A DNA stretch of 64,000 bases from positions 11,868,354 through 11,932,353 of the forward strand of contig NC_136000.1 of assembly GCF_048128805.1 (NCBI RefSeq). Direction: 5' to 3'. This DNA comes from Centroberyx gerrardi (lineage: Eukaryota > Chordata > Actinopteri > Beryciformes > Berycidae). Positions 1 through 11,790 of this stretch are shown in pieces (position 1 is the stretch's first letter; each line of letters starts with the position of its first letter). The translations under genes and the position numbers were made by a program. The notes beneath the pieces were generated by a model. It was given only the letters and a program-made list of their open reading frames with translations, searched no databases and was not told the origin of the DNA.

Positions 1-519
1 AAGTACAGAGTGAAAGTATAGATTGTATGTTAAGAGTGTTAACGTGAATTCAAAACTGACTTAAATTTGACACAGCCTTATTACTTTATTATGAATAAAA
101 ATGGACACATGGACATTTAGACATAATAATTGTAAGATATGCAGTACTGTTTTCATCAAAGATTCACAATTGGTGGCACTTTTCTGTACAACATTTTCTG
201 TACAGCCTGGGAGAGCAATATGTGGGACACTGTTATTGTTACTGTGGTGCACATAACTAAGATCAGTCATCCGGCTAGAGTAGCACTAGAGGTCAAAGTG
301 AGGGTAATCTAGCAGGTGGCTAGGTTAACACTGAGCAGTGGTGCTGTCCTTCATGAGACTTCTGGCATCACTGTCACCATAGAATTATCACAAGGGCGAG
401 GAACATGCTCTATTCCGCTGATATTAAGAATGATTTCTGTATTTTGACTTCTTTGTTTGTTGTGTATGTCTTCATGGGACGCTTAGTTTGGAAATGTGTT
501 TTAGTTTTCTGTGTGTCTG

Positions 520-1035
520 ATTTGAAGAACCAGGAGCAGAAGTGTTGGACCAGCTTTGTACCCTCTCACAGATAATCAAGGGGTCATCCATGTTTCGCAG
601 CATCCTGTGGGAGGTGCAGCAGGAGTATGGGGGGCCGGGGCTGCTGCTGAGAGCCATTCGGTCCCTATACAATCAGAGCGAGAGCTGTGTTCGCATTTTT
701 GGGATTAAATGAAGCCCATCAGACTCCGACAAGGATTCGCCCTGTCCTCTGTCCTGTTTGTGATATTCACTGACAGGATATCAAGGCACAGCCAATGTCT
801 GGAGAGTGTCCAGTTCGGTGACATTAGGGCCTATGTTGGTGACATTAATTCCTATTTGCAGATGATGTCATTCTTTTGGCCCCAGTGGACTGTGATCTCG
901 GGTGTGCATTGGAATGATTTGCTGTTGAGTGATGCGGTTGGGATGTGGGTCAGCACCTCCAAATCTGAGACCATTGTTCTCTCCTTGAAAAAGGTGGCCT
1001 TCGTGTGGGGAGTGAGCAAAGAACTTACACACTGA
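520..1035 (+). pseudogene. degenerate non-LTR retrotransposon (LINE) reverse-transcriptase fragment
   Basis: Translation in changing frames gives recognisable pieces of a fish LINE reverse transcriptase. LDQLCTLSQ (from about 550) is followed by LWEVQQEYG (about 608-634) and LLRAIRSLYNQ (about 642-674). Then RLRQGF and SVLFVIFTDRISR (from about 726) match the palm region QG.PLSP.LF. The catalytic F-A-D-D block is still readable at 855-866, but in a different frame from the sequence before it, and STSKSE lies near 953-970. The stretch between the DQL and LWEV blocks, which normally carries the AFD.V motif, is missing. At least two frameshifts and an in-frame stop (TGA near 709) make it non-functional. 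Homology ends near 1030, where another repeat begins. The clade (RTE/Rex3-like or L2-like) cannot be fixed by eye. Confidence 0.8.
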
Positions 1036-1140
1036 AAAAAGAGGAAGAAAAGCAAAAGAGGCCAACTGATGGAACAAATGACAAGTATTTATTTACAAAG
1101 GTGCAAAAGTGACAAAAAAAGTGCAAAAAACAAAAAAGTG

Positions 1141-1177
1141 GACAACATGAAATGTTTTGGTCATAGGCCATCATCAA
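1141..1177 (-). ncRNA. degenerate hammerhead-ribozyme-like motif
   Basis: On the minus strand the motif reads TTGATGA, a GGCC/GACC hairpin arm pair, AAAA, then ACAT-TTC-ATGT. This follows the hammerhead order (CTGATGA core, stem II, GAAA, stem III). Two core positions are changed (C3 to T, G12 to A), so catalysis is unlikely. The T-rich sequence that follows, including AAATAAATA, parallels the tail seen beside the better copy at 5949. Confidence 0.4.
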
Positions 1178-3418
1178 GTCTGTATAGACAAAGCCACACC
1201 TGACTACATATATACTGTATATATATATATATATATATGTATTTATGGTATATCAATTATTTAAACAAGCCATAGGCTAGCAGGTCAATGATCCAATCAT
1301 CCAAACACAAGTAGCAGACCACAAGAATGCCTAGCATGGAAGAAATCCTATATGGAGGCCAAAGGAGGTAACCTAGAGAGAGATGGCCAAGAGATAAAAA
1401 TATAACACCTCGCCTACCCATTAATTGACTTTTTGGAGAGATGGTAGTGCATCATAGATTGCACCTATAATGAATCCGCTGACCTTGCTTTGCCTGAGAG
1501 ACAGTTTTAGCACACCTTGCTACTTCCTTCTGCAAATGTATTTTCTCCACAACCATCTTTCATTTTCCTGACTGACTTGCCCTACTCCATAAAGGCTGCC
1601 CTATGCCCAGTCCTAAGCCTCCCGCCTTTGTTGCACCTACCCGACAATATCCCTATGTCTAAGCCAGGGGTAAAAATTGCCTTTATGCTTATGGGTGTAA
1701 TGTAGTGTTGAGACCCAACCATCTTATAGGTCTGAAATAGCATTAATAACTTATAAGCACACTGAGACTAGTGTTTATCTAAATTCACAACTAATAGGCT
1801 ACAAAACTGCTGCACTGATAGCGACAAAAAAACATGAAACGAAAATTGCCGCATTTATGTACCAATTTATATTGGGTTATGTAAGTGCATCAAAGTCACA
1901 GCAACAGGAAAGTTTTCAGCAGCTTCAGTCAACTGAAAGAGCACTCAGCCAGTGCACTACTCACAATAACAGCTAAATCCTATATAGTATTGCCAGGTTT
2001 GTGAATGCCACTGGAAAGCTCATCGTTGTGCTCGTCAAACCTTTGAATATGTTGAACGTCACTGAGTCGTATTCTGATTGGCATTAATTATGTGATTCCA
2101 TGGCAATAGAACATTCCACTTGAGGAGTGGAAATAAATAACAAGAGATGTAGCAGTTACAGTAAATAAGAGTGAATTAGTGACAGGAAAATAGTCCATGA
2201 TTGTTTGTAAAATGCTTATTTAATTTTCTAATAATATGACAAAATTCCAAGAGATTATCTATATGGGTGTCAGGCACCCAGGCACCCATGGCACCCATTC
2301 AAATTCCACTAGTGGTCTGAGCACTGACTGGGCCTGTTGAACTGTTTTTCTAAGACACTGTGGGACTCCAAGAGACCAAACTGCACAAAAACAGAGCTGT
2401 GAGTGATGCTTTTGTTAGTCTATCATAATATTAAGTTTGTGAACACAATGGATTCTCCAACAAAATCAAAGCCAAACCAATGTCTGTGTGAAAAATCTGT
2501 TGTGTGAAAAGGTGGCATTTCCAAAACATGGCATTATTAATGTAATAATTTATCTTTACATGAGATTAATTGTTCATAATGAGTATTGTGTATGTTGTAC
2601 TCACAGACATTGAGTTTTGATTTGTATAATGCAATAGTGTCAGTTAACTGTGAAACAATAAAGCCATTTCTCAGCTTTAATTAAACTCCAGTGTTACAGC
2701 AGGGCTCCAAACAGCAAATCACAAAATGGAACACTGCAAAAAATGCAAATGACTTCATTTTCTGTCACAGCAGAGAACCGAGTGGGAGATATTTTACCTC
2801 AGGGACCGACAGGAGCTGTTTCTAAATCACAGATTAGACAGTAAACAAGTTCATCTGCATTAGTTAAACCATGGAACCGAAGAGAAAAACCTACTGGATA
2901 TTGATCTATTAAGTTGAATTGAGTTCTGTGTGCAGTAAGCATTGATACCTGCCTGAACATAAAACTATACCGACACATTGAACAAAAAAATCCCTGTTGA
3001 ATAAATGAACACTCTATATGGAAGACTCAACTGCTGTGACAACTGCTTTTACAATGTGCATAAAATAAAATATTTTAACTGCATGCAGTAAAAATGTTCC
3101 TCTCAACAACTGTCCAGAGAGGCCCTTTTTGATAGAGCAGCACACTGCCTCTTGAAAAACACCAGAAACTTTTCAATAGCTTGTTTAAAAATTCAAGTGA
3201 CGTTATTACAGAAACCTGCAGTGTTGAATTGGAACATTTCAAAGCATTGTGACCCAACAGAGTGAATGATTCATGAATACATCACTCTCCTTTTTCTAAC
3301 AAAAATGTAAATGTTAAGAGTAGGGATAATGTCAGCGGCTGAGGTCGTGATGAGCTGCTCCTGTGTGAGAGGCAGTCTGAGAGGCCAGCCAAAGATCTTA
3401 AAGGGCAATACCACTCAA

Positions 3419-3764
3419 TTTAAAAAGGGACAATAAGTAAGATTTTTTTGTGCCCCATTGCACAAAATGACCCTAATATATCTGTGGGGGGTTGATAGGG
3501 TTGTTGATCAATATAAGTGACTCAACAATTACTTTTCCAGGTGCTGAGATTTCTGTCATTCTCTCTGTTTTAGAATATAAGCCGGCCGTTGGAATTTCAA
3601 TTTAACTTTATTGACTTTCTTGTTTTTGTCATTTACAGACCACTGTCACTCAGGAGTGGGCTGGGGGTAGTGCCAGAGAATAAGTTGTATCGATGTTGTT
3701 GCAATTCCTGCTGGTTGCCAATAAAGGTTAATAAAGGTCATATATTACTTAAGGCCCCTTTAAA
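3419..3764. mobile_element. MITE-like inverted-repeat element
   Basis: The left end (TTTAAAAAGGGACAATAAGTAA) and the reverse complement of the right end (TTTAAAGGGGCCTTAAGTAA) align with only a few differences, giving an element of about 346 bases with no coding capacity. A closely similar end (TTTAAAGGACAATAGGTAA) recurs at 50698-50716, and a related stretch lies at 59424-59520, so this is a dispersed family. Target duplication is unclear. Confidence 0.5.
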
Positions 3765-5948
3765 GTGAGATACCTTGACATCTGAAATGTTGTCATTTTT
3801 CTTCATCAGGCAAAAACAAATTCTGTATTACTGTACATAAAAAGGGCTTGTTAGCATTGTTAGTATCTCTCACAGCTCAAAACAAAGATAGTTTTGAGCT
3901 GCAAGCTAATGAGGTAGTTTACTGCATTGGTGTCACCACAAAATGTGTCAAGTGGTGAAGAAATGTAACAACCCACAGTAAAAGACACAATTTCAAGACA
4001 TCCCTTAATATTCCAAGAATGAAAATGTAGTACTCCCAGGACCACCTAGTTATGAACATGAGCATAAAAAAATCTCTCAGAAAGCTGGAAACAAGAGATT
4101 AAAGACTAATACTATGCTTCTTTAACAGGTGCAGCCTGGAGCTGTTCCTTTCAAAATGAATGGCAGACTGACTTTGTAGATTCACATTGTAAAATGTTTG
4201 TTTAGATTTGTACATATGAAAGAGCTTTGTAGTATTGCCATTAGTTGAGAACAAGAAAATATACCCATATTCCCAGCAAATCACCCTTGGTACTGTCACC
4301 TTTGCCATTTTTTCCCATCGCATTCATTGCAGTACATCTGTGTGATGTCATAGATTTGGGGACAGAGCAAAAATGTTTGTTTTTTTAGCTGGTTTCAGGC
4401 GGCAGTTGGTAATACTCACTGTCCCAGTGCATGGACATAAAATATGTGAAGAGTAAAATTCATCCTCTTTAAGGTGAAACTTTCTTACATAGTGTGGTCT
4501 AAATGAAATCAAAACCAACATGCTGCCTTTAAAAGGTTTGTAATTTCCTTTTCTTAGAATCAGTGGAAATAGCTGGTGGATGATGTTTTATCCCAGCTAT
4601 TGGATTATCACAGTCATTAGTCTATGCAGGTGGTCTCTCTCTCTCCCTCCCACACTCTGTCATATAGGCCTACTGCTTCCCTGTGCCTGTATGGACTGGG
4701 AACTCTGTAGACTTCAATAATTGCGGCTCAGTTTCCCTCTCTTCCCCCACCATGCTGCATGCAGGGGGGTTATTAATGAGAAGTGTAGAGCAATGCATCA
4801 CCACAGAGCCAAGATGGAGGTGTGGGTTTGTAATGGGTCGCAGCGACACTACACTGAGCCCAGAATTAATGACAACAACGGCCTCAAACCTTTGGCATGG
4901 AGGGAGGACCATAATACACTGTTTGCCCCATGAAAAATAAGGCTTGGAGAAGCTGCCTCAGAGTAGATCTGGGTCCTGCAGGAGTAGCACACTGTGCATC
5001 CTGAAGAAATGAAATGTCATTGGGGAAGACTGGGGACTGTAATGTATTTACATTACTATAGATGGCAGTTTTATACCCCTGAGCCAAAAGAAATATAGAT
5101 ATCATTAAGTACCCCATAGCCCTGATTAGATGAACTGAGTTCAGGCAGCGTTCACAGAGATGCAGAAATGGCTGGGTTAATCAGATAACCAGGAAGTGCA
5201 GTATCACACCCTGGAGTGGAGACAGCACTTGTTAATTGTCAACAGAAGAGAAAAATAAATCCTAGAGCTCTGCATAAACAGCTCAGCAGAAAACTTAAAC
5301 ACAGCTCATGGAGTATTTATACTCATTGTCGTGGCTGCAGTTTAGCACAGGGCCTGTGTATGCATTTGCACGTGTAAAGATGGATGGAGCACCATCAACA
5401 TCATTTTATGTGCTTTGTCCAAACCCACGGTGAGAATGAATCATTTGCAACGTACAATCATTTTGCACCATGGCTCTTGACAGGAGCAAAAAGCATTTAC
5501 AGTCCAAGGAGCAGGAAGAATGATAACCCAGGCACAGCTTTGGCTGTGGCCAGCTATAACTGTGGATTGTGGCTGTAGAAACTAGTGCAATTTTGAAAAT
5601 ACATGGTATATAATACCTACTCTTACTGATGTAGTCTTCTGAATCCTTGCAAGACATGCAAGGAGGATGGATTATTGTACAGGATATCCATGATAGAGCT
5701 GGACACACTGTATTGTCCATTGTCCTGTATTGTATAAGTCCAATATGTGTAAGTGTTTCCTTAAGGAATTTTCTTTGTGGAAGACACAGGAGGTGAAGAG
5801 AGTATGGAACAGAGGAGGTAAATCATTACACCTTAAGAAATGTCAGGACAAATTAACACCTCAGCCTCAAATATCCATTAAACCTCTCTCTCCAGTGGCA
5901 AAAATCTAATTTAACCAGGAAAGCTGACAATTAAATCATTAACATGCG

Positions 5949-5984
5949 CTGATGAAGACTGTATAGTTGAAACGCGTAGGCGTA
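5949..5984 (+). ncRNA. hammerhead ribozyme-like motif with intact catalytic core
   Basis: CTGATGA lies at 5949-5955 and GAAA at 5969-5972, the two invariant hammerhead core blocks. Between them GACT (5957-5960) can pair with AGTT (5965-5968) around a GTAT loop as stem II. After the core, A-C-G-C (5972-5975) pairs with G-C-G-T (5980-5983) around GTAG as stem III, followed by A5984 in the position of the cleavage nucleotide (GUA). Stem I is weak: only GC/GC and AT/AT pairs with a bulge are apparent. Hammerheads in animals are known in Penelope-like retroelements and retrozymes, so a retroelement tail is the likely source. An A/T-rich tail follows (5985-6040). Confidence 0.55.
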
Positions 5985-6374
5985 GCCCATACATTAAAAG
6001 CTTTTTAATTTTTTCTGCAAAGAAGTGTGCCTTGGACTATTTTTTTGGGAGGATCAGCTGTCCCAGCCATAAGTGATGAGCTGCATTCTCCTCTCTGTCT
6101 ACGAATGAAAACATTATTATTTACATCAACAGTCTCTAGAAGCAGTTGCAGGATAAAGGGTTAAAATCGATTTTGCAAGCTCAATATTTAATGCACATTC
6201 AAGCAATCCCTGCAATATTTGTGAGAACTAGCAATTTTGCAAAATTACTGCAATTTTTCAGCATGAAATGGCCAAATCAACAAAGTGCTTGTAATTTTGG
6301 TCAATCATCGCAATTTTTCGCATTAAATGGTCCAATCAAACCATACATCAACAAACTATATCTACCTTGGTCTT

Positions 6375-6506
6375 CTTATAGGTTTTCCTCCCACAGTCCA
6401 AAGACATGCAGGTCCGGTGGATTGGAGTTTGTCTGTCTATGTGTTAGCCCTGTGATCCCAGAATCATGAATAGGAATAAGCTGGTAAAGACAATGAATGA
6501 ATGAGT
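6375..6506 (+). repeat. truncated fish interspersed repeat (CCTCCCACAGTCCAAAGACA family)
   Basis: The block TTTCCTCCCACAGTCCAAAG ACATGCAGGT, then a GGTGGATTGGAGT block, CTATGTGTTAGCCCTGTGAT and a tail of AATGAATGA units, is a pattern I recognise from a very common teleost repeat. The middle portion (CTGCCTTCACCCAGAGTCAG type) is missing, so this is an internally deleted copy. Confidence 0.65.
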
Positions 6507-6567
6507 AGGTGTAAGAATTTAAGTGTTTTTCATTTAACCTACACTATTAGTCAAGTCACATTTCAAG

Positions 6568-6605
6568 TCCTTCCTTCCTTCCTTCCTTCCTTCCTTCCTT
6601 CCTTC
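6568..6605. repeat. (CCTT)n microsatellite
   Basis: About nine perfect tetranucleotide units follow immediately after the interspersed repeat at 6375-6506. Confidence 0.95.
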
Positions 6606-7182
6606 TATCATGAGCCTTTGGTTTACATACTATAAGAAGAAACTAAGTCTACCTCAAACATAAATGGACACTTATTAAATAAAACTATACAGTTTTGTGT
6701 TCATGAAAGATATTCAAAAGGACTGATTTTATTTGGTGCTTACTGTGCTGATGTCGAGCTGAAGGTATATATTCATGAAGACTGGAATCAAAGCACAGTA
6801 TTTTCCTTTGTTGTAACTTTGAGTCCATGTTGTTATTCCATTCAGAAAAAAAAAAACTGATGAGAACTAAAGTATATCCAGTAGTTTCTGTGACATGCTG
6901 TATGCTTATTATCAGCTAAAGTGATTATATATGACTTTTTTAATCAAGTTTAATTAAGTCATAAAAATCAAATTTTTGGTATGTTTTTAGTCACATCTTG
7001 TCTCCTTGACTTGTCACTTCTTACCAATTATTGCAATTTTACTGAGAAAAACAAACATAAAGCTCAAATCTCACAATTTTTGAAAACCACAAAATCAAGC
7101 ATTTTTGGTGGAAATAATCACTTACATCCTGGAGGTATCTTGGAGGGACTGGTTAAATACAGACATACACACACGCACATTC

Positions 7183-7426
7183 ACACCTGGGAGCTGCCTG
7201 GTACTACAGTCATGTTGTTTGCCACTGGGCAGCTGCACCGGGGCAGTTGAAGGTTCAACGCCTTGCATCGGGGCACCTCACCTCAGTTGCTGAGGTTGTG
7301 AAGAGTGTGTTTCATTGGCATTCACTCCCACCACCTAGATTTTCCCAACTGGTCTGGGGGTTCAAATGGACAACCTATCACTCACAAGCTCGCTTCTCTA
7401 ACCATTTGGCTGACCTCCATAATCTG
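7183..7426 (-). repeat. tRNA-derived SINE copy, minus orientation
   Basis: On the minus strand, CAGCCAAATGGTTAGAG (around 7404-7420) resembles polymerase III box A, and CCATTTGAACCCCC (around 7357-7370) resembles box B. Spacing is tRNA-like. The body continues to about 7183 with a block reading CACTGGGCAGCTGCACCGGG on +. Several box positions are mutated, so it is an old copy. Confidence 0.55.
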
Positions 7427-8887
7427 AAAAGCAAGTCTCCAAGCCTCCTCTAGTTACCAACCTGTTCACCCAGTATTATGGGCAATAAGAGAGGAAGCAT
7501 GAGGAAGATGGAAGGGCAGTGGATAAAAGACCACAACTGAAACTAAGATGAGAATCGCCTGCAGACATTGTGTGTCATTGTCACCTGCTTCTGTCAAGAG
7601 TTTATATACACAAAAAGGTCTGCAGAGTCGTCATCACAAAAGAGACTACTTGGGAATGGATGGTTGGCCTGTATGCATGTGAAAATCTGTTCTTAAGCAT
7701 GAGGATATAAAACTTAATCTCTAGTGTCTCGGATTGTAATTATTGCCCTTTTGATTAACGTAAGTGCCCATGATTACAGCCTTCACACAGGCTCAGTAAC
7801 AGCAAATATACCAAGCAAAGGCAGGAGTGTATATGCAGAGAATTTTATAGAGAACTTATCACTGCAGCAAAATACGGCTGTGTAAATAAAGGAGCACAGG
7901 TGCACAGAGCAAACGATAGCCTCTTGTCCCCAGGTGAAGGGAAGGAAAACATCTAGGTGTCCTTTGGGGCCAACAAGAGTGGGAATCAAATCAAAATGTT
8001 ATCAAAAAGCACAACAGGAGCAGCATGTCATGTGACGGAGGCCAGATGGAGGACTTGAGACAGATTGGTTTCTCTAGCCCGCAATTTAATTAAAGCTGCA
8101 TCAAACCCAAACTCCTCTTAGGGGATCCAGGTGCTGGGAGCTGCTGGGAGTCATGGGAGTCATGGGAAGGGCCGGATTATAGATCCCACTCAGAGAGAAT
8201 CTCATTCACTAATGGCTGCCCCGTGTGACACTCTTACCCGCTTGTACTTTTAACTCCACTGCCACGTCACTCAAAGACATCCATACATTCAGCATCAAGA
8301 CAGACTCCCCCGCAACCTTGAAGGAGAGCTATAATTAGATTGTCATTTCATACTATAATGGGTGCCCAGAGGACTACAGGTACATCAATAATGACACTTT
8401 ACAGTTTGAGAGAAAAGATATTCTGATCTATGACAACAGGACATTAAAACACGTGTGAAAATGAATGAGATCCTTTGATTTTCAAGTATTCTGCCTCAAG
8501 GGCAATAAGGAAAAGCAAAAGTACAGTAGAAAACAGTGTAATTAAAGGGTGACATTGGTAATGTGGCGATACTTTAAACAAAGACAAAGAGTTCGTGGTT
8601 CATAACTCCACAGTATTGTTTACACAGATGCTGTCATCCATTTCTACAGAGCGTTGAAGCAGAAAGCAACAAAAAAACAAACAAAAAAATACTTCCTGTG
8701 TGCCTCAGAGGGCAACACAATCATTACTCAGGCATCCATCCCAACACGTGGAGAGGCAGAAGCACAGTAACACAGAAAGAGAACAGTAACTCATGCTGAT
8801 GTTTAAATTCTCTATATCCCAAATCCTAGGAATGTTGTATTTCAACACGTGTAAAAATATTCCATCAGCTTGACAAACTGTTCAGTA

Positions 8888-9243
8888 ACACTTAACAATA
8901 ACATCACTAATATTTGGTAAGTGCAGCTACACTTCATAATAGGAGCCAAAATGTTCATTTCTATTTTACAAAAGATGTGTTAATGTATTAATTTATGAAC
9001 ACTTATCTAAGTATTTAAAACTATTTTACCTGAATAATAACAAATGAACATTTGTTTATGTTAATGTTCGTGATACAAAATAAATGATTAATTGATTTAA
9101 TTTTTTTTTTTAACTATTTATTACTGAGCAATCTAAGAAATTAACTAATCATCAATTAGTTGTTACTTAACTATTAAATAATATTAATACATGTTAAATA
9201 ATGATGAATTGACCATTTATGAATGATGGTTATTGTAAAGTGT
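8888..9243. mobile_element. A/T-rich MITE with inverted ends
   Basis: ACACTTAACAATAACATCA at the left matches the reverse complement of the right end, ACACTTTACAATAACCATCA, with one substitution and one inserted base. The roughly 356-base interior is very A/T-rich (many ATTAAT and TTAATT words) and non-coding. No clear target-site duplication is visible. Confidence 0.55.
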
Positions 9244-9617
9244 AAAGAAATACCTTAACATATCACTGCTCTACAGCACAACAAGCGATCCAGAGAGTAG
9301 AGAGCTGTGTGTCTAGAGAGTCACCAGTAACGGACTGACACACTGGAAAAAGTTATTACTGCCAGGTTCAGCTCAATATGTGACCTGAGGCAGGAGCAGA
9401 AATAACTACCCAAACAAGCTACGTGTGCAAACATTTCCTTAGCATGGTGGAGAAGGAAGAGGAGGAGGGCAACAGGGACCGGAGGAGAAACGCTGCGATC
9501 GATCGGCACACTGGCAGCTGTGGCCGTCTCAGCTCAGATCAAACAGCCATGCTTAAACAGCTCCGCTGCCACTGGCACACACTACAATCTGTTCCTTTGA
9601 CACACTTTCTTCTCTTA

Positions 9618-10303
9618 GGCTGTGTTCACCCTGCAGGCCTTCTTGCTCAATTCCAAATTGCTGCTCATATCTGATTTTTTTGGATGACTGTTCATATCTG
9701 TGCCTGGATGTAACTCATATCCCATACCGATATGAACTGACACCAATGTCGAAAAGGCATGCCAGCACAGGGAAACAATAAGATATCACATCCATTTTTA
9801 TACCTACGCTTCTCCCACTAGTTGCCTTGTATTGAACAGAGATCAAGGTTGTTTGTGATCATCTCAAACCACAAGCTTCCTGTGATTCTACAAGGAAAAT
9901 GCAGGGTATATATTAGTCTACTTATCATTTATACTTATACTTTACATTAGGGCATGTCCCCCTAGTGATAACTTCCCTGTGCAGCAGCAAAACAACAACA
10001 CACACCAAGGACAAAATGAGGATACACCACCAGGAGAACCACATTTTTTAGGGGATATAAATTTTGACACAAGTAGGACAGAACCCAATCTGCCAAGGGG
10101 ACCAAATTTATGTACTTATTATCATGGCAATGCTGAGCGTTCAAACACAAGTTGCATGTAGATCGCATGTCATCCAATCCAATTTTGTACCACATATTGA
10201 TCAGAATAGATCATTGCTGATTAGAAAACATCAGATCTGTGCCACATGTGAGGGGGAAAAAAATCTGAATTGGGACGCTTTCATCTGCAGTGTGAACGTC
10301 TCC
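9618..10303. mobile_element. non-autonomous DNA transposon, PIF/Harbinger-like
   Basis: The left end GGCTGTGTTCACCCTGCAG and the reverse complement of the right end GGAGACGTTCACACTGCAG form imperfect terminal inverted repeats. Both are flanked by TTA (9615-9617 and 10304-10306), a 3-base duplication typical of PIF/Harbinger. The subterminal segments are also symmetrical (runs around ATCTGATTTTTTTGG and its counterpart). No transposase frame is present; the short frames inside are chance ORFs. Confidence 0.6.
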
Positions 10304-10306
10304 TTA

Positions 10307-11299
10307 TTCAGCAGTTAAATTCCCTTCAGTCTGCATCAAACATGTTTTCATTCACTCATCGACATTCACATTGACTTGACAACGTTTACTTACAAGATAT
10401 GCTAATGTGACAGGCATCATCACACATCTACAGTCCTACATTGAGCACCAGAGCTATGCATTGCATTGGATTGTTATGGCTCTGAGATGCATAGAACACA
10501 AGCTGGGTTTTTGACGGAGTTCGCTTTTAGGGTAGCTCTGTTCCTATTTTAAATTAGAATGCAGCAGAGTACTAGAAATGTCAAAAATCGCACAATCAGG
10601 CCACTGGCTCTTCTCTGCCTGCCGAAATGCCTTGCTCTGCACACCAGTAACCCTACACCAGATCCACTGCTTTCTATCACAGCTACAGCTCCAAATAACA
10701 CATCACAGGGTCTCAGAGGCACAGCATAACATAAAGGATTTAAATAAGCAATGAGCTATGAAGTAAACTTGAAATGAAGCCTTGAACGAGTTACAGTATG
10801 TCGGCTTTGTTTTGCTTCCACTGTACCTTTAAAACTCCAAGCTATAGCAAATGCCCCAAATAAGGGATGCAAACCAAACATGACGTAGCAGATAGGATTG
10901 TTTGGGTATTCACTGCCAACATTAGACTCCGAAGAGCTTTAGCATGTGAAAGACTCTATGGAGAGACAACGGCTCAGACCGGATAAACCGACACAACACG
11001 CAGCACAAACTGTATTAACAACAAACTGTGCATACAGCGGATCCAGAAGAGTCCGCAGTGGACCTAGAATAGCTTTTGGAAGGCGGCCGGTTGGTGTGCA
11101 TCCAGACCAAAGTGTCTGTGAAGTGTCTATTCAGTAATCTGAAAGGCAGCGGAGCATCTGTACAGGGGCAAGGCAGACTCCTCCAGGAGCACGGGCAGAA
11201 TGCTAATGCTGTTAGGCTCACCTCCGTCCTCCTCTCTCCTCTCTGAAACATACAAGGGCAATGCTGCATTAATCATGGATTCACATCCCTCCTCCTTCA
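10307..11299. other. intergenic, no recognised feature
   Basis: This is mixed-composition, unique-looking sequence between a small transposon and a microsatellite cluster. No frame with credible homology, RNA gene or repeat was recognised. Confidence 0.5.
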
Positions 11300-11318
11300 C
11301 TCTCACCCCCCCCCCCCG

Positions 11319-11365
<47 letters not shown>

Positions 11366-11394
11366 ACTGCCTCTCTGCCTTCCTCTCTCCTGTT

Positions 11395-11439
<45 letters not shown>

Positions 11440-11500
11440 ACCACCTCTCTGCCTTCCTCCTGTTTCTCTCTTTCTCTCTATCACACACACACACAGACAT
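11300..11500. repeat. compound (C)n, (CT)n and (CA)n microsatellite cluster
   Basis: Three successive blocks each consist of a (CT)n run followed by (CA)n, separated by short CTGCCTTCCTC-containing spacers (about 11319-11366, 11395-11440 and 11466-11495). The repetition of the whole unit, spacer included, indicates tandem duplication of a compound microsatellite. Long frames across it are artefacts of the repeat. Confidence 0.9.
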
Positions 11501-11707
11501 ACACTGCCTCCCATTATATGCAAGATCCATTAAAGACACCTGCTTAGCACTGACTGTAAATTTGTCGCTTACCTGAAAAACATGGAATTTTCTAATTATT
11601 GTGATTAGGTTGTGCACTATTAATAAATACATAAAACGTCTCTGAACCACTTTCACTTTTTCTCATATTTCTTACACAACACCCACTCCAAACATGCACG
11701 AGTACAC

Positions 11708-11790
11708 CCACACACACACACACACACACACTGATATACACATATACGTGCACGCGCATGCATGCAGGCACACACACACACAAACACACA
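11708..11790. repeat. interrupted (CA)n microsatellite
   Basis: This is an alternating CA tract interrupted by GATATACACATATACGTGCA and further CA units. It is purely simple-sequence. Confidence 0.9.

Noticed and set aside
3790..3830. Minus-strand CTGATGA near 3800 as a third hammerhead
   Set aside because: No GAAA block or stem II/III follows at the required spacing.
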